The notes below the pieces were generated by a model. It made no database searches. It worked only from the letters and a program-made list of their open reading frames with translations, and was not told the DNA's origin. 64,000 nucleotides of DNA from Rhodopseudomonas palustris (GTDB taxonomy: Bacteria; Pseudomonadota; Alphaproteobacteria; Rhizobiales; Xanthobacteraceae). The stretch spans positions 1,860,001-1,924,000 of the forward strand of contig NZ_CP058907.1 in NCBI RefSeq assembly GCF_013415845.1, given 5' to 3'. Positions 54,720-62,928 of the stretch are shown piece after piece; within the stretch, counting starts at the first letter, position 1, and every line of letters begins with the position of its first letter. The position numbers were made by a program, and so were the translations under genes.

Positions 54720-55526
54720 GTGCTCACAGGAAACGCTCAGGCCGCGACCATCGCGGACCCGTCGACGCTTGTCGTCGATACCGTCGGCCCGGTGCTGACG
54801 ATCGGTCTCAATCGCCCCAAGAAACGCAACGCCCTCAATGACGGGCTGATGGCGGCGCTGAAGGATTGCCTCACCGACATTCCGGACCAGATCCGCGCGG
54901 TGGTGATCCACGGCATCGGCGATCACTTCTCGGCTGGCCTCGACCTCTCCGAGCTGCGCGAACGCGACGCCACCGAGGGGCTGGTGCATTCCCAGACCTG
55001 GCACCGGGTGTTTGACAAGATCCAGTACTGCCGCGTGCCGGTGATCGCGGCGCTGAAGGGCGCGGTGATCGGCGGCGGGCTCGAGCTTGCTTGCGCGGCG
55101 CATATCCGCGTCGCCGAAGCGTCGGCCTACTACGCGCTGCCGGAAGGCAGCCGCGGTATCTTCGTCGGCGGCGGCGGCTCGGTTCGGCTGCCGCGGCTGA
55201 TCGGCGTGGCGCGGATGGCCGACATGATGCTGACAGGGCGCGTGTATTCGGCCGCCGAGGGCGTGGTGCACGGCTTCTCGCAATATCTGATCGAGAACGG
55301 CTCGGCCTATTACAAGGCGCTGGAGCTCGGCAATCGCGTCGCGCAGAATGCGCCGCTGACCAATTTCGCGGTGCTACAGGCGTTGCCGATGATCGCCGAG
55401 GCCAATCCGCAGACCGGCCTGTTGATGGAATCGCTGATGGCGACCGTGGCGCAGAGCGACCAGGAAGCCAAAACGCGGATACGCGCTTTTCTCGATCACA
55501 AGACAGCCAAGGTTCGGCCGAGCTGA
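54720..55526 (+). CDS. couA: p-Coumaroyl-CoA hydratase/lyase (crotonase family), CouA
   Basis: 268 residues from a GTG at 54720, with agga 8 nt upstream. Crotonase motifs are HGIGDHFSAGLDLSEL and LKGAVIGGGLELACAAHIRV, with glutamates Glu122 and Glu142 at the hydratase positions. Feruloyl/p-coumaroyl-CoA hydratase-lyases hydrate the side-chain double bond and then split it into an aldehyde and acetyl-CoA. In R. palustris couAB converts p-coumarate to 4-hydroxybenzaldehyde. couB follows by 11 nt. The cluster context makes the identification firm; from sequence alone it would be a crotonase. Confidence 0.88.
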   Translation: MLTGNAQAATIADPSTLVVDTVGPVLTIGLNRPKKRNALNDGLMAALKDCLTDIPDQIRAVVIHGIGDHFSAGLDLSELRERDATEGLVHSQTWHRVFDKIQYCRVPVIAALKGAVIGGGLELACAAHIRVAEASAYYALPEGSRGIFVGGGGSVRLPRLIGVARMADMMLTGRVYSAAEGVVHGFSQYLIENGSAYYKALELGNRVAQNAPLTNFAVLQALPMIAEANPQTGLLMESLMATVAQSDQEAKTRIRAFLDHKTAKVRPS

Positions 55527-55537
55527 ACGGAGCCGTG

Positions 55538-57433
55538 ATGGACGCCATGACCGATCCCATTGCATTCGCCGCTACTGCCGCCGGGCGCGACGCGGCTCAT
55601 CCGCTGCGCGACATTTCTTTCGGCGAGATAGGTATCGCTACCGAGCGAAAGCCGGACGGCACGATCTACGTGCGCTCGACCACCACGCTCACCGACTATC
55701 CGGTGCGGATCACCGATCGGCTGCATCACTTTGCTGAGACCGCGCCGGACCGGGTGTTCATGGCCGAGCGGAACGGTGAGGGCGGCTGGCGCAGGATCAG
55801 CTATGCCGAGATGTTGCGCGCCGCGCAGACCATCGCCTCGGCGCTGATCGCGCGCGGACTGTCGGCTGATCGGCCGGTGATGATTCTGTCCGGTAATTCG
55901 ATCGACCATGCGATGGTGATGTTCGGCGCGCTGTATGCGGGCGTCGCGATGTGTCCGGTGTCGCCGCCGTATTCGCTGGTGTCCAAGGATTACGGCAAGC
56001 TGCGCCATATCGTCGGGCTGCTGACTCCGGGCCTCATCTTCGCCGACGACATCACTGCCTTCGCGCCCGCGATCCTCGCCACCGTGCCAGAGGATGTCGA
56101 GCTCGCTGCCACGCGCGGCGAGGTGAAGGGGCGCAAGGTGACGTCGCTCGCCGAACTGCTGGCGACGCCGGAACATCCTGAACTCGCCGCCAAGCACGAA
56201 GCGATCGGCCACGACACCATCGCTAAATTTTTGCTGACGTCGGGATCGACCGGCAATCCGAAGGCGGTGATCAATACGCAGCGGATGATCTGCGCCAATC
56301 AGGTGATGATCCGCGAGGCGATGGCGTTCCTGAAAGACGAGCCGCCGGTGATCGTCGACTGGCTGCCGTGGAATCACACCTTCGGCGGCAACCACAATAT
56401 CGGCCTGACGCTGTTCAACGGCGGCTCGATGTATATCGACGACGGCAAGCCGACGCCGGCCGGGATCGCCGCGACCATCCGCAATCTGCGCGAAATCGCG
56501 CCGACGGTGTATTTTAACGTCCCCAAGGGCTACGAGTCGCTGCTGCCGGTGCTGCGCGAAGACCAGCAGTTGCGCAAATTGTTCTTCAGCCGGCTGCACG
56601 CGATGTTCTTCTCCGGCGCCAGCCTCGCGGCGCATGTCTGGAACGGGCTTGACGAGGTCGCGGTCGCGGAGACCGGCGCGCGGGTGCCGATGCTCACCGG
56701 CCTTGGCGCCACGGAGACTGCGCCGTTCTTCATGTCGGTGACGCCGCAGACCAGTCGTTCCGGCCATGTCGGGCTGCCGGTGCCCGGCAACGAGGCCAAG
56801 CTGGTGCCGAACAACGGCAAGCTCGAAGTCCGCGCCAAGGGGCCGAACATCACCCCCGGCTATTGGCGCGCGCCCGAGCTGACCGAGAAGGCGTTCGACG
56901 AGGAGGGCTTCTACAAGCTCAACGATGCGCTGAAGCCGGTCGATTCCAACGACCTTTCGCGCGGCTTCGATTTCGATGGCCGCATCTCCGAGGATTTCAA
57001 ACTGGCGTCGGGCACCTGGGTCAGCGTCGGTCCGCTACGCGCCAAGTTCATCGCAGCCTGCGCCCCGCTGGTGCGCGACGTGGTGATCGCCGGGCTCGAC
57101 CGCGACTATGTCACCGCGCTGGCGGTCCTCGATCCCGACGGCTGCAAGCTGATCAACGCGACGCTGCCGCTGGAAGACCTCGCTGGCATGGCGGCCGACC
57201 ATCTGATCCGCGAGGCGTTCCGCGAGCGCTTCGCCACGCTGTTGACGCAGGCGACCGGCTCGTCCAACCGCGTCACCCGCGCCGTGCTGCTCGGCGAACC
57301 GCTGTCGATCGACAAGGGGGAGATCACCGACAAGGGCTCGGTCAACCAGCGTGCCGTGCTGGAATATCGCGCCTCGTTGATCGCGGATCTTTACGCCGAC
57401 CCACCGCCCGCGCATGTGATTGCGCTGGAGTGA
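55538..57433 (+). CDS. couB: Feruloyl/p-coumaroyl-CoA synthetase, CouB
   Basis: 631 residues from the ATG at 55538 (GTG 55535 directly before it is also possible), with cggag 6-10 nt upstream. The long frame to 55091 is a shadow over couA. AMP-ligase motifs are FLLTSGSTGNPKAVINT near residue 230, the GLGATETAPF core near 390, and the C-terminal DKGEITDKGSVNQR lysine. The insertion-rich architecture and length of about 620-630 match bacterial feruloyl-CoA synthetases. It activates hydroxycinnamates with ATP and CoA for CouA. A repeat separates it from the thioesterase gene. Confidence 0.9.
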   Translation: MDAMTDPIAFAATAAGRDAAHPLRDISFGEIGIATERKPDGTIYVRSTTTLTDYPVRITDRLHHFAETAPDRVFMAERNGEGGWRRISYAEMLRAAQTIASALIARGLSADRPVMILSGNSIDHAMVMFGALYAGVAMCPVSPPYSLVSKDYGKLRHIVGLLTPGLIFADDITAFAPAILATVPEDVELAATRGEVKGRKVTSLAELLATPEHPELAAKHEAIGHDTIAKFLLTSGSTGNPKAVINTQRMICANQVMIREAMAFLKDEPPVIVDWLPWNHTFGGNHNIGLTLFNGGSMYIDDGKPTPAGIAATIRNLREIAPTVYFNVPKGYESLLPVLREDQQLRKLFFSRLHAMFFSGASLAAHVWNGLDEVAVAETGARVPMLTGLGATETAPFFMSVTPQTSRSGHVGLPVPGNEAKLVPNNGKLEVRAKGPNITPGYWRAPELTEKAFDEEGFYKLNDALKPVDSNDLSRGFDFDGRISEDFKLASGTWVSVGPLRAKFIAACAPLVRDVVIAGLDRDYVTALAVLDPDGCKLINATLPLEDLAGMAADHLIREAFRERFATLLTQATGSSNRVTRAVLLGEPLSIDKGEITDKGSVNQRAVLEYRASLIADLYADPPPAHVIALE

Positions 57434-57474
57434 AGGCATCAAGATGGACCACGACAGCCGTAACCGGCACGGCG

Positions 57475-57619
57475 CGACCTCGCCCCGCGCGCGGGGAGAG
57501 GTCGTCCCGGCGCCGCGCAGCGGTGCCGGGGCGGGTGAGGGGCGTCGCTGCGAAGCCGAGACGCGCGGATGGCTCGCCCCTCACCCCAGCCCTCTCCCCG
57601 CAAGAGCGGGGCGAGGGAG
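57475..57619. repeat. Palindromic intergenic repeat, family C copy 3
   Basis: gacctcgccccgcgcgcggg left hairpin, gggtgagggg and cccctcacccc arms, and cctctccccgcaagagcggg right hairpin. It lies between couB and the thioesterase gene. Confidence 0.87.
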
Positions 57620-57670
57620 CGCGCTGCCGGCGGCGCGACCACAGTGCTCTCATAGGAGAAACAGGTTTCG

Positions 57671-58090
57671 ATGTTCACCAACCGCCGTGAGGTGCAGATC
57701 CAGTGGGGCGATTGTGACCCGGCGGATATTGTGTACTACCCGCGTTACTTCGCGATGTTCGATGACTCCACCTCGGCGCTTTTTGTCGCAGCCGGATGTT
57801 CGAAGCGCGACCTGATCAAGGTTTATGGTCTAGTCGGGATTCCGATGGTGGACACCCGCGCCAAGTTTTACATCCCCTCGACCTATGGCGATGTGATCAG
57901 CATCGAAAGCCGGATCGAGCGGTTCGGGCGTTCGAGCTTCGAGGTGCTGCACAAGCTGTTCAAGGGCGAGCAGCTGGCGCTCGAAGGCTTCGAGACGCGC
58001 GTGCTGGTTGGCCGTCATCCTGACGATCCGAGCCGGTTGAAGTCGGTAGCGGTGCCGGAGGAGGTGAAGGCGAAATTCATGCGGGGCTGA
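57671..58090 (+). CDS. 4-hydroxybenzoyl-CoA thioesterase-family (4HBT) hotdog thioesterase
   Basis: 139 residues, close to the 141 of the Pseudomonas 4-hydroxybenzoyl-CoA thioesterase. The N-terminal active-site block WGDCDPADIVYYPRYFAMFD holds the catalytic Asp18 in the position of Asp17 there. It would hydrolyse an aryl-CoA (4-hydroxybenzoyl-CoA, or p-coumaroyl-CoA to relieve CoA loading). It lies downstream of couAB on the same strand and just before couP. The true substrate is not proven. Confidence 0.88.
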   Translation: MFTNRREVQIQWGDCDPADIVYYPRYFAMFDDSTSALFVAAGCSKRDLIKVYGLVGIPMVDTRAKFYIPSTYGDVISIESRIERFGRSSFEVLHKLFKGEQLALEGFETRVLVGRHPDDPSRLKSVAVPEEVKAKFMRG

Positions 58091-58169
58091 CTCGCCGCCG
58101 GTGATGCCGTAAACAAGACGACAAGATCGCGCCGAACACGGCCGATGCCATAACAGGGAGGAGGAGAAC

Positions 58170-59327
58170 GTGACCAAGTTCAAGCTATCCGCTACGGCGA
58201 TCGCCGTGGCCCTCGCGTTGCCGGGGCTTTCCGGGGCCGCGCTTGCCGAAACTAACGAAATCACCATCGGTATCACCGTCACCACCACTGGTCCGGCGGC
58301 GGCTCTCGGCATTCCGGAGCGCAATGCGCTGGAATTCGTGGCTAAGGAAATCGGCGGTCATCCGCTCAAGGTGATCGTGCTCGACGACGGCGGCGATCCC
58401 ACCGCGGCCACCACCAATGCGCGGCGTTTCGTCACGGAGTCGAAGGCCGACGTGATCATGGGCTCGTCGGTGACGCCTCCGACCGTAGCGGTCTCCAACG
58501 TCGCCAACGAGGCGCAGGTGCCGCACATCGCGCTGGCGCCGCTGCCGATCACGCCGGAGCGCGCCAAGTGGTCGGTGGCGATGCCGCAGCCGATCCCGAT
58601 CATGGGCAAGGTGCTCTACGAGCACATGAAGAAAAACAACATCAAGACCGTCGGCTACATCGGCTATTCGGACTCCTACGGCGATCTGTGGTTCAACGAC
58701 CTGAAGAAGCAGGGCGAGGCGATGGGTCTGAAGATCGTCGCCGAAGAGCGCTTCGCGCGGCCGGACACGTCGGTGGCAGGTCAGGTGCTGAAGCTGGTCG
58801 CCGCCAATCCGGATGCGATCCTGGTCGGTGCGTCCGGCACCGCGGCAGCGCTGCCCCAGACCAGTCTGCGTGAGCGCGGTTACAAGGGCCTGATCTATCA
58901 GACCCATGGCGCCGCCTCGATGGACTTCATCCGTATCGCCGGCAAGTCGGCCGAGGGCGTGCTGATGGCGTCGGGCCCGGTGATGGATCCGGAAGGTCAG
59001 GACGACAGCGCGCTGACCAAGAAGCCCGGCCTCGAGCTCAACACGGCCTATGAAGCCAAGTACGGCCCGAACAGCCGCAGCCAGTTCGCTGCGCATTCGT
59101 TCGACGCCTTCAAGGTGCTGGAGCGGGTGGTGCCGGTGGCGCTGAAGACCGCCAAGCCGGGCACGCAGGAATTCCGCGAAGCGATCCGCAAGGCGCTGGT
59201 CAGCGAAAAGGACATTGCGGCGAGCCAGGGCGTGTACAGCTTCACCGAAACCGATCGCTACGGCCTCGACGACCGTTCGCGCATCCTGCTGACGGTGAAG
59301 GATGGAAAATACGTAATGGTGAAGTAA
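58170..59327 (+). CDS. couP: ABC transporter substrate-binding protein for hydroxycinnamates, CouP
   Basis: 385 residues from a GTG at 58170, preceded by a near-perfect ggaggagg. Signal peptide KFKLSATAIAVALALPGLSG to about residue 28. LivJ-type fold: ITIGITVTTTGPAAALGIPE, the VIMGSSVTPPTVAVSNVANE ligand loop, and the conserved DSYGDLWFNDLKKQG segment. The protein of this position in R. palustris binds p-coumarate and related cinnamates with high affinity as the receptor of CouPSTU. It is separated from the other transporter genes by a terminator and a GGDEF gene. Confidence 0.87.
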   Translation: MTKFKLSATAIAVALALPGLSGAALAETNEITIGITVTTTGPAAALGIPERNALEFVAKEIGGHPLKVIVLDDGGDPTAATTNARRFVTESKADVIMGSSVTPPTVAVSNVANEAQVPHIALAPLPITPERAKWSVAMPQPIPIMGKVLYEHMKKNNIKTVGYIGYSDSYGDLWFNDLKKQGEAMGLKIVAEERFARPDTSVAGQVLKLVAANPDAILVGASGTAAALPQTSLRERGYKGLIYQTHGAASMDFIRIAGKSAEGVLMASGPVMDPEGQDDSALTKKPGLELNTAYEAKYGPNSRSQFAAHSFDAFKVLERVVPVALKTAKPGTQEFREAIRKALVSEKDIAASQGVYSFTETDRYGLDDRSRILLTVKDGKYVMVK

Positions 59328-59364
59328 CCTCATCGTGCCGGCGGCGTCCCGCCTGCGCCTTGCG

Positions 59365-59396
59365 AAGCCGGCCTCCCCGTGAGGCCGGCTTTTTGC
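59365..59396 (+). terminator. Rho-independent terminator of couP
   Basis: aagccggcctc (59365-59375), loop cccgt, gaggccggctt (59381-59391), then a run of T: a strong 11-bp stem 37 nt after the couP stop. It isolates couP from the GGDEF gene. Confidence 0.93.
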
Positions 59397-59496
59397 TGAG
59401 CGCAATCGCGCGCGCATCATCAACGGGTTGTTTGGGCGTCGCAGAAAGATCCGGGTCGGTCTTAGCATCGCGTTAAGGCTGACGTTTCGAATTGCG

Positions 59497-59516
59497 CAGA
59501 GTTAACGTGAACTCTG
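59497..59516. promoter_or_regulatory. Inverted repeat upstream of the GGDEF gene
   Basis: cagagtt (59497-59503), 6-nt spacer, aactctg (59510-59516), lying 127 nt before the GGDEF start in an otherwise empty 315-nt spacer. It may be a transcription-factor site; it does not match the CouR-type operators. Confidence 0.4.
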
Positions 59517-59642
59517 TTGCCGGTCTGGTAGGACTACCAGGGTCCAACGAACATCCGCGCGGCGGAAAGCGGCGCATCGGGCCAGGAACCGGCCGAAGCG
59601 ATTTCCGCTTCTGAGACGGTATGGCCGCAACAACGGTGATTG

Positions 59643-60497
59643 ATGCCGAACCAGATCGTCACGCAACGCGATGTGATCCGCTACACCGCGGGCCGGGTTG
59701 TGGCCGCGGCCGGGATCACGGCGATCGTCACCATCATCTTTCTGATTTCCGATCTCGGTACCGACTTGCACGCTACCGTTGAGGTCGGCGCCGTGGTGAA
59801 GGCGTCACTGGTGGTGGCGCTCGGCGTCTCGACCACGCTTTCGGGCGCGATGGCGTATCGGTCGGCGCGGCTGATGCGGCAACTGACCTCGACCCGCGCC
59901 GAGCTGATGCGGATGTCGCGCACCGACCCGTTGACCGGTCTGCTCAACCGGCGCGGCTTCGACGATGCGGCGGCGTCCGTGCTGGCAGAGGCCGCCGATG
60001 CCGGCCAGCGGGTAGTGGCGTTGATGTGCGACATCGACCGCTTCAAGGCGATCAACGATCATTACGGCCACAATATCGGCGACCGCGTACTCGCCGAGAT
60101 TGGTGGCATCCTGCGCGACTTCGCCGCGCCGCGCGGCATGCTGATTGCGCGCCATGGTGGCGAAGAATTCGCCGGCCTGATGGTCGGCGTCAGTGACGCG
60201 CAGGCCAACGACTATGCGATGACGCTGTGCCGGATGTGCGCCACCGATGTGCCGTGCGACGGCCGGCTGGTGCCTGTGACGATGAGCTTCGGCGTCGCAG
60301 CCTATGCGGGCGGCGAACTGCCGGCGCTGATGCGCCGCGCCGATCTGGCGCTGTATCGCGCCAAGGATCTCGGTCGCAACTGCGTGGTGCAGCTCGAAGG
60401 CAGCGAGGGAGTCCTGGCCGCTGCCGCGACGCCGTCAGGCGGGGTGCGAGAAACCGAGATAGCTGGCGACCACCGCCTCGTTGCGGGCGACCTCTGA
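59643..60497 (+). CDS. Membrane-anchored GGDEF protein (diguanylate cyclase)
   Basis: 284 residues from the ATG at 59643 (a TTG directly before it is in frame; the ribosome binding site is weak). Two N-terminal transmembrane helices, about 15-37 and 48-72, carry no recognised sensor domain. The GGDEF domain spans about 95-255: RTDPLTGLLNRRGF, the metal Asp in LMCDIDRFKAINDHYGHN, and a canonical GGEEF near 180. Upstream of GGEEF the RxxD inhibitory site is absent (residues PRGM at that place). It probably makes c-di-GMP. It lies between couP and the convergent CouSTU genes, and its last 63 nt overlap the ATPase gene tail to tail. Confidence 0.88.
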   Translation: MPNQIVTQRDVIRYTAGRVVAAAGITAIVTIIFLISDLGTDLHATVEVGAVVKASLVVALGVSTTLSGAMAYRSARLMRQLTSTRAELMRMSRTDPLTGLLNRRGFDDAAASVLAEAADAGQRVVALMCDIDRFKAINDHYGHNIGDRVLAEIGGILRDFAAPRGMLIARHGGEEFAGLMVGVSDAQANDYAMTLCRMCATDVPCDGRLVPVTMSFGVAAYAGGELPALMRRADLALYRAKDLGRNCVVQLEGSEGVLAAAATPSGGVRETEIAGDHRLVAGDL

Positions 60498-61154
60498 GGC
60501 CGGGCCGTCGAGCACGAACTCGCCGAGCTCCATCACATAGGCGCGGTCGGCGATCGCCAGTGCCGCCTTGGCGTTCTGCTCCACCAGCAGCACCGAGACG
60601 CCGGCTTCGCGCAGTTCGCCGACGATGCGGAAGATATCGGCAACGATGATCGGGGCGAGGCCGAGGCTCGGCTCGTCGAGCATCAACAGCTTCGGTGCGC
60701 CCATCAGCGCGCGGCCCATCGCCAGCATCTGCTGCTCGCCGCCGGAGAGCGTACCGGCGAGCTGCTTGCGCCGTTCCTTCAGCCGCGGAAACAGGCCGTA
60801 CACGCGCTCCTGCGACTGCGCTGCCACTGCCTTGGCGATGCGGAACGCGCCGAGTTCGAGATTGTCCTCCACCGTCATGGTGGCGAACAGCTCGCGATGC
60901 TCAGGCACCAGCGACAGACCGGCGGCGACGCGGTCTTCGATATCGAGCCGCGCGACGTCGACGCCGTCGAAGGTGACGCGGCCCTTCAGCGGCAGCACGC
61001 CCATCGCAGCGCTGAGCAGGGTGGTCTTGCCGGCGCCGTTGGCCCCGACCACGGTGACGATCTCGCGCTGGCGCACGTCGAGCGACACGTTCCGCACCGC
61101 CTCGACCTTGCCGTAGGACACCGAGACGCCGGATACCGAAAGCAGGGCGGTCAT
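60435..61154 (-). CDS. LIV-type ABC transporter ATPase (LivF family), part of CouSTU
   Basis: 239 residues from the ATG at 61154; a longer frame to 61415 lies inside the upstream gene. Walker A GANGAGKTT lies near 37, signature LSGGEQQMLAMGRAL near 135, Walker B LLMLDEPSLGLAP near 155, and the VEQNAKAAL loop near 188. It energises uptake together with the fused permease-ATPase encoded directly upstream (4-nt overlap). Its 3' end runs 63 nt into the GGDEF gene on the other strand. The order P, then S, T, U suggests it is couS, but I am not certain of the letter. Confidence 0.92.
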   Translation of the reverse strand: MTALLSVSGVSVSYGKVEAVRNVSLDVRQREIVTVVGANGAGKTTLLSAAMGVLPLKGRVTFDGVDVARLDIEDRVAAGLSLVPEHRELFATMTVEDNLELGAFRIAKAVAAQSQERVYGLFPRLKERRKQLAGTLSGGEQQMLAMGRALMGAPKLLMLDEPSLGLAPIIVADIFRIVGELREAGVSVLLVEQNAKAALAIADRAYVMELGEFVLDGPASEVARNEAVVASYLGFSHPA

Positions 61155-62923
61155 GCCAGCGCTCCGAGATAGGCTTTGATCACGTCCGGATTGGTCTTGA
61201 TCGCGTCGGGCGTGCCTTCGGCGATCCTGGTGCCGAAGTCGAGCACGACGATGCGGTCGGCGAGGTCCATCACGAAGCCCATGTCGTGTTCGACCAGTAG
61301 AACTGACATACCGCTGTCCTTGAGCTGCCGCAGCAGCGCAGCGAGCCGCTGCTTTTCCATGTGGCGCAGGCCGGCGGCCGGCTCGTCGAGCAGAAGCAGT
61401 TCGGGATCGGCACACAGCGCGCGCGCGATTTCGACGATGCGCTGCTGGCCGAGCGAGAGCGACCCTGCGAGCTGATCGATCTCGGCGCCGAGCCCGACGC
61501 GCTCGATCTGGCGCGCGGCTTCGGCGAGCAGCTTGGCCTCGTCGCCGCGATCGAACCGCAGCATACTGGTGATCGCGCCGGAGCGGCCGCGCAAGTGCGC
61601 GCCGATCGCGACATTCTCTAGCACGGTCATGTCCGGCACCAGCTTGACGTGCTGGAAGGTGCGGGCAATGCCGAGCTTCACCACCTCCTGCGGCGGCGTG
61701 TTGTCGACCGGCTTGCCGTGCACTTCGATCCGCCCGCCGGTAGTGGTGAGGATGCCGGTGATCAGGTTGAAGGTGGTCGATTTGCCGGCGCCGTTCGGGC
61801 CGATCAGCGCGACGATCTCAGCGGCGTTGACCTCGAACGACACGTCGTTGACTGCAACCACGCCGCCGAACTGCTTTCGCGCGCGCTCGACCTTCAGCAG
61901 CGGGGCGGTGGTGGAGCCGCCGACACGCTCGCGCGCGGGCAGGCCACCGGCATTGCCGGTGACGGCACGCCGGAATTTCAGCGGCACCAGATTGGCGAGC
62001 CAGGGCCAGACGCCGCCGGGCGCGAGCTGCAGCAGGACCACCAAGAGGATGCCGAACACGATGATCTCGAGCTGGCCCTGGCCGCCGAACAGCAGCGGCA
62101 GATAGCCCTGCAGCACTTCCTTCAGGATGATGACGATCGCAGCGCCGAGCACGCCGCCCCAGACATAGCCGGCGCCGCCGACCACGGCGATGAACAGATA
62201 CTCGATGCCGGCCTGGGGCCCGAACGGCGTCGGGTTCACGTTGCGCTGAAAATGCGCGTACAGCCAGCCGGAAAGGCCGGCGAGCACCGCGGCGTAGATG
62301 AACACCAGAAGCTTGGCGCGCGCGGTCTGCACCCCAAATGCTTCGGCAGCGACATGGCCACGGCGCAGCGCGCGGATCGCGCGGCCGGTGCGGCTGTCGA
62401 GCAGGTTCATCGTCAGCACCGCGCTGATCAGTACCATCGCCCAGATCACGAAATAGATCGTGTAAGGATCGTACATGTCGATCGGGCCGATCGACAGCGG
62501 TGGCACCCGCGAGATGCCGTCGTTGCGGCCGAGGAAGTCGAGCTTGCTGAACAGGTAGTACAGCGCGATGCCCCAAGCGATGGTGCCGAGCGGCAGATAG
62601 TGGCCGGACAGCCGCACTGTCATCAGCCCGAGCAGCACCGCGGCGATGCCGGCGACTGCAAGCGAAGCCGGCAGCGCCAGCCATGGCGACAGGCCATAAA
62701 CCGTGGTGATGTAGGCGGTGGTGTAGGCGCCGAAGCCGCAGAATGCGGCCTGGCCGAACGAGGTGAGCCCGCCGACGCCGGTGAGCAGCACCAGGCCCAT
62801 CGCCACCAGCGCGGCGAGGCCGATATTGTCGAGCAGCACGATCCAGAACGGCGGAATGCCCGGGATCAGCGGCAGTGCCGTCATCACGGCGGCGAACAGG
62901 AAGATCGGCAACCAACGCGGCAT
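61151..62923 (-). CDS. Fused LIV-type permease (LivM) and ATPase (LivG), part of CouSTU
   Basis: 590 residues from the ATG at 62923; earlier in-frame starts to 63334 lie in the preceding gene and are a shadow. Residues about 1-310 form a LivM permease with ten or so helices (LDNIGLAALVAMGLVLLTGV, GGLTSFGQAAFCGFGAYTTA). After a short linker of about 30 residues (about 313-342), residues about 345-590 form a LivG ATPase with Walker A GPNGAGKST near 375, signature LSLGQQRIVEIARAL and Walker B LLLLDEPAAGL. Both domains look complete, so this is a true fusion. It probably corresponds to couT. Confidence 0.92.
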   Translation of the reverse strand: MPRWLPIFLFAAVMTALPLIPGIPPFWIVLLDNIGLAALVAMGLVLLTGVGGLTSFGQAAFCGFGAYTTAYITTVYGLSPWLALPASLAVAGIAAVLLGLMTVRLSGHYLPLGTIAWGIALYYLFSKLDFLGRNDGISRVPPLSIGPIDMYDPYTIYFVIWAMVLISAVLTMNLLDSRTGRAIRALRRGHVAAEAFGVQTARAKLLVFIYAAVLAGLSGWLYAHFQRNVNPTPFGPQAGIEYLFIAVVGGAGYVWGGVLGAAIVIILKEVLQGYLPLLFGGQGQLEIIVFGILLVVLLQLAPGGVWPWLANLVPLKFRRAVTGNAGGLPARERVGGSTTAPLLKVERARKQFGGVVAVNDVSFEVNAAEIVALIGPNGAGKSTTFNLITGILTTTGGRIEVHGKPVDNTPPQEVVKLGIARTFQHVKLVPDMTVLENVAIGAHLRGRSGAITSMLRFDRGDEAKLLAEAARQIERVGLGAEIDQLAGSLSLGQQRIVEIARALCADPELLLLDEPAAGLRHMEKQRLAALLRQLKDSGMSVLLVEHDMGFVMDLADRIVVLDFGTRIAEGTPDAIKTNPDVIKAYLGALA

Positions 62924-62928
62924 CACGC

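Noticed and set aside
58150..58156. Third CouR-like site before couP (ccataac)
   Set aside because: Only one weak half-site is present, with no partner at 3-nt spacing.
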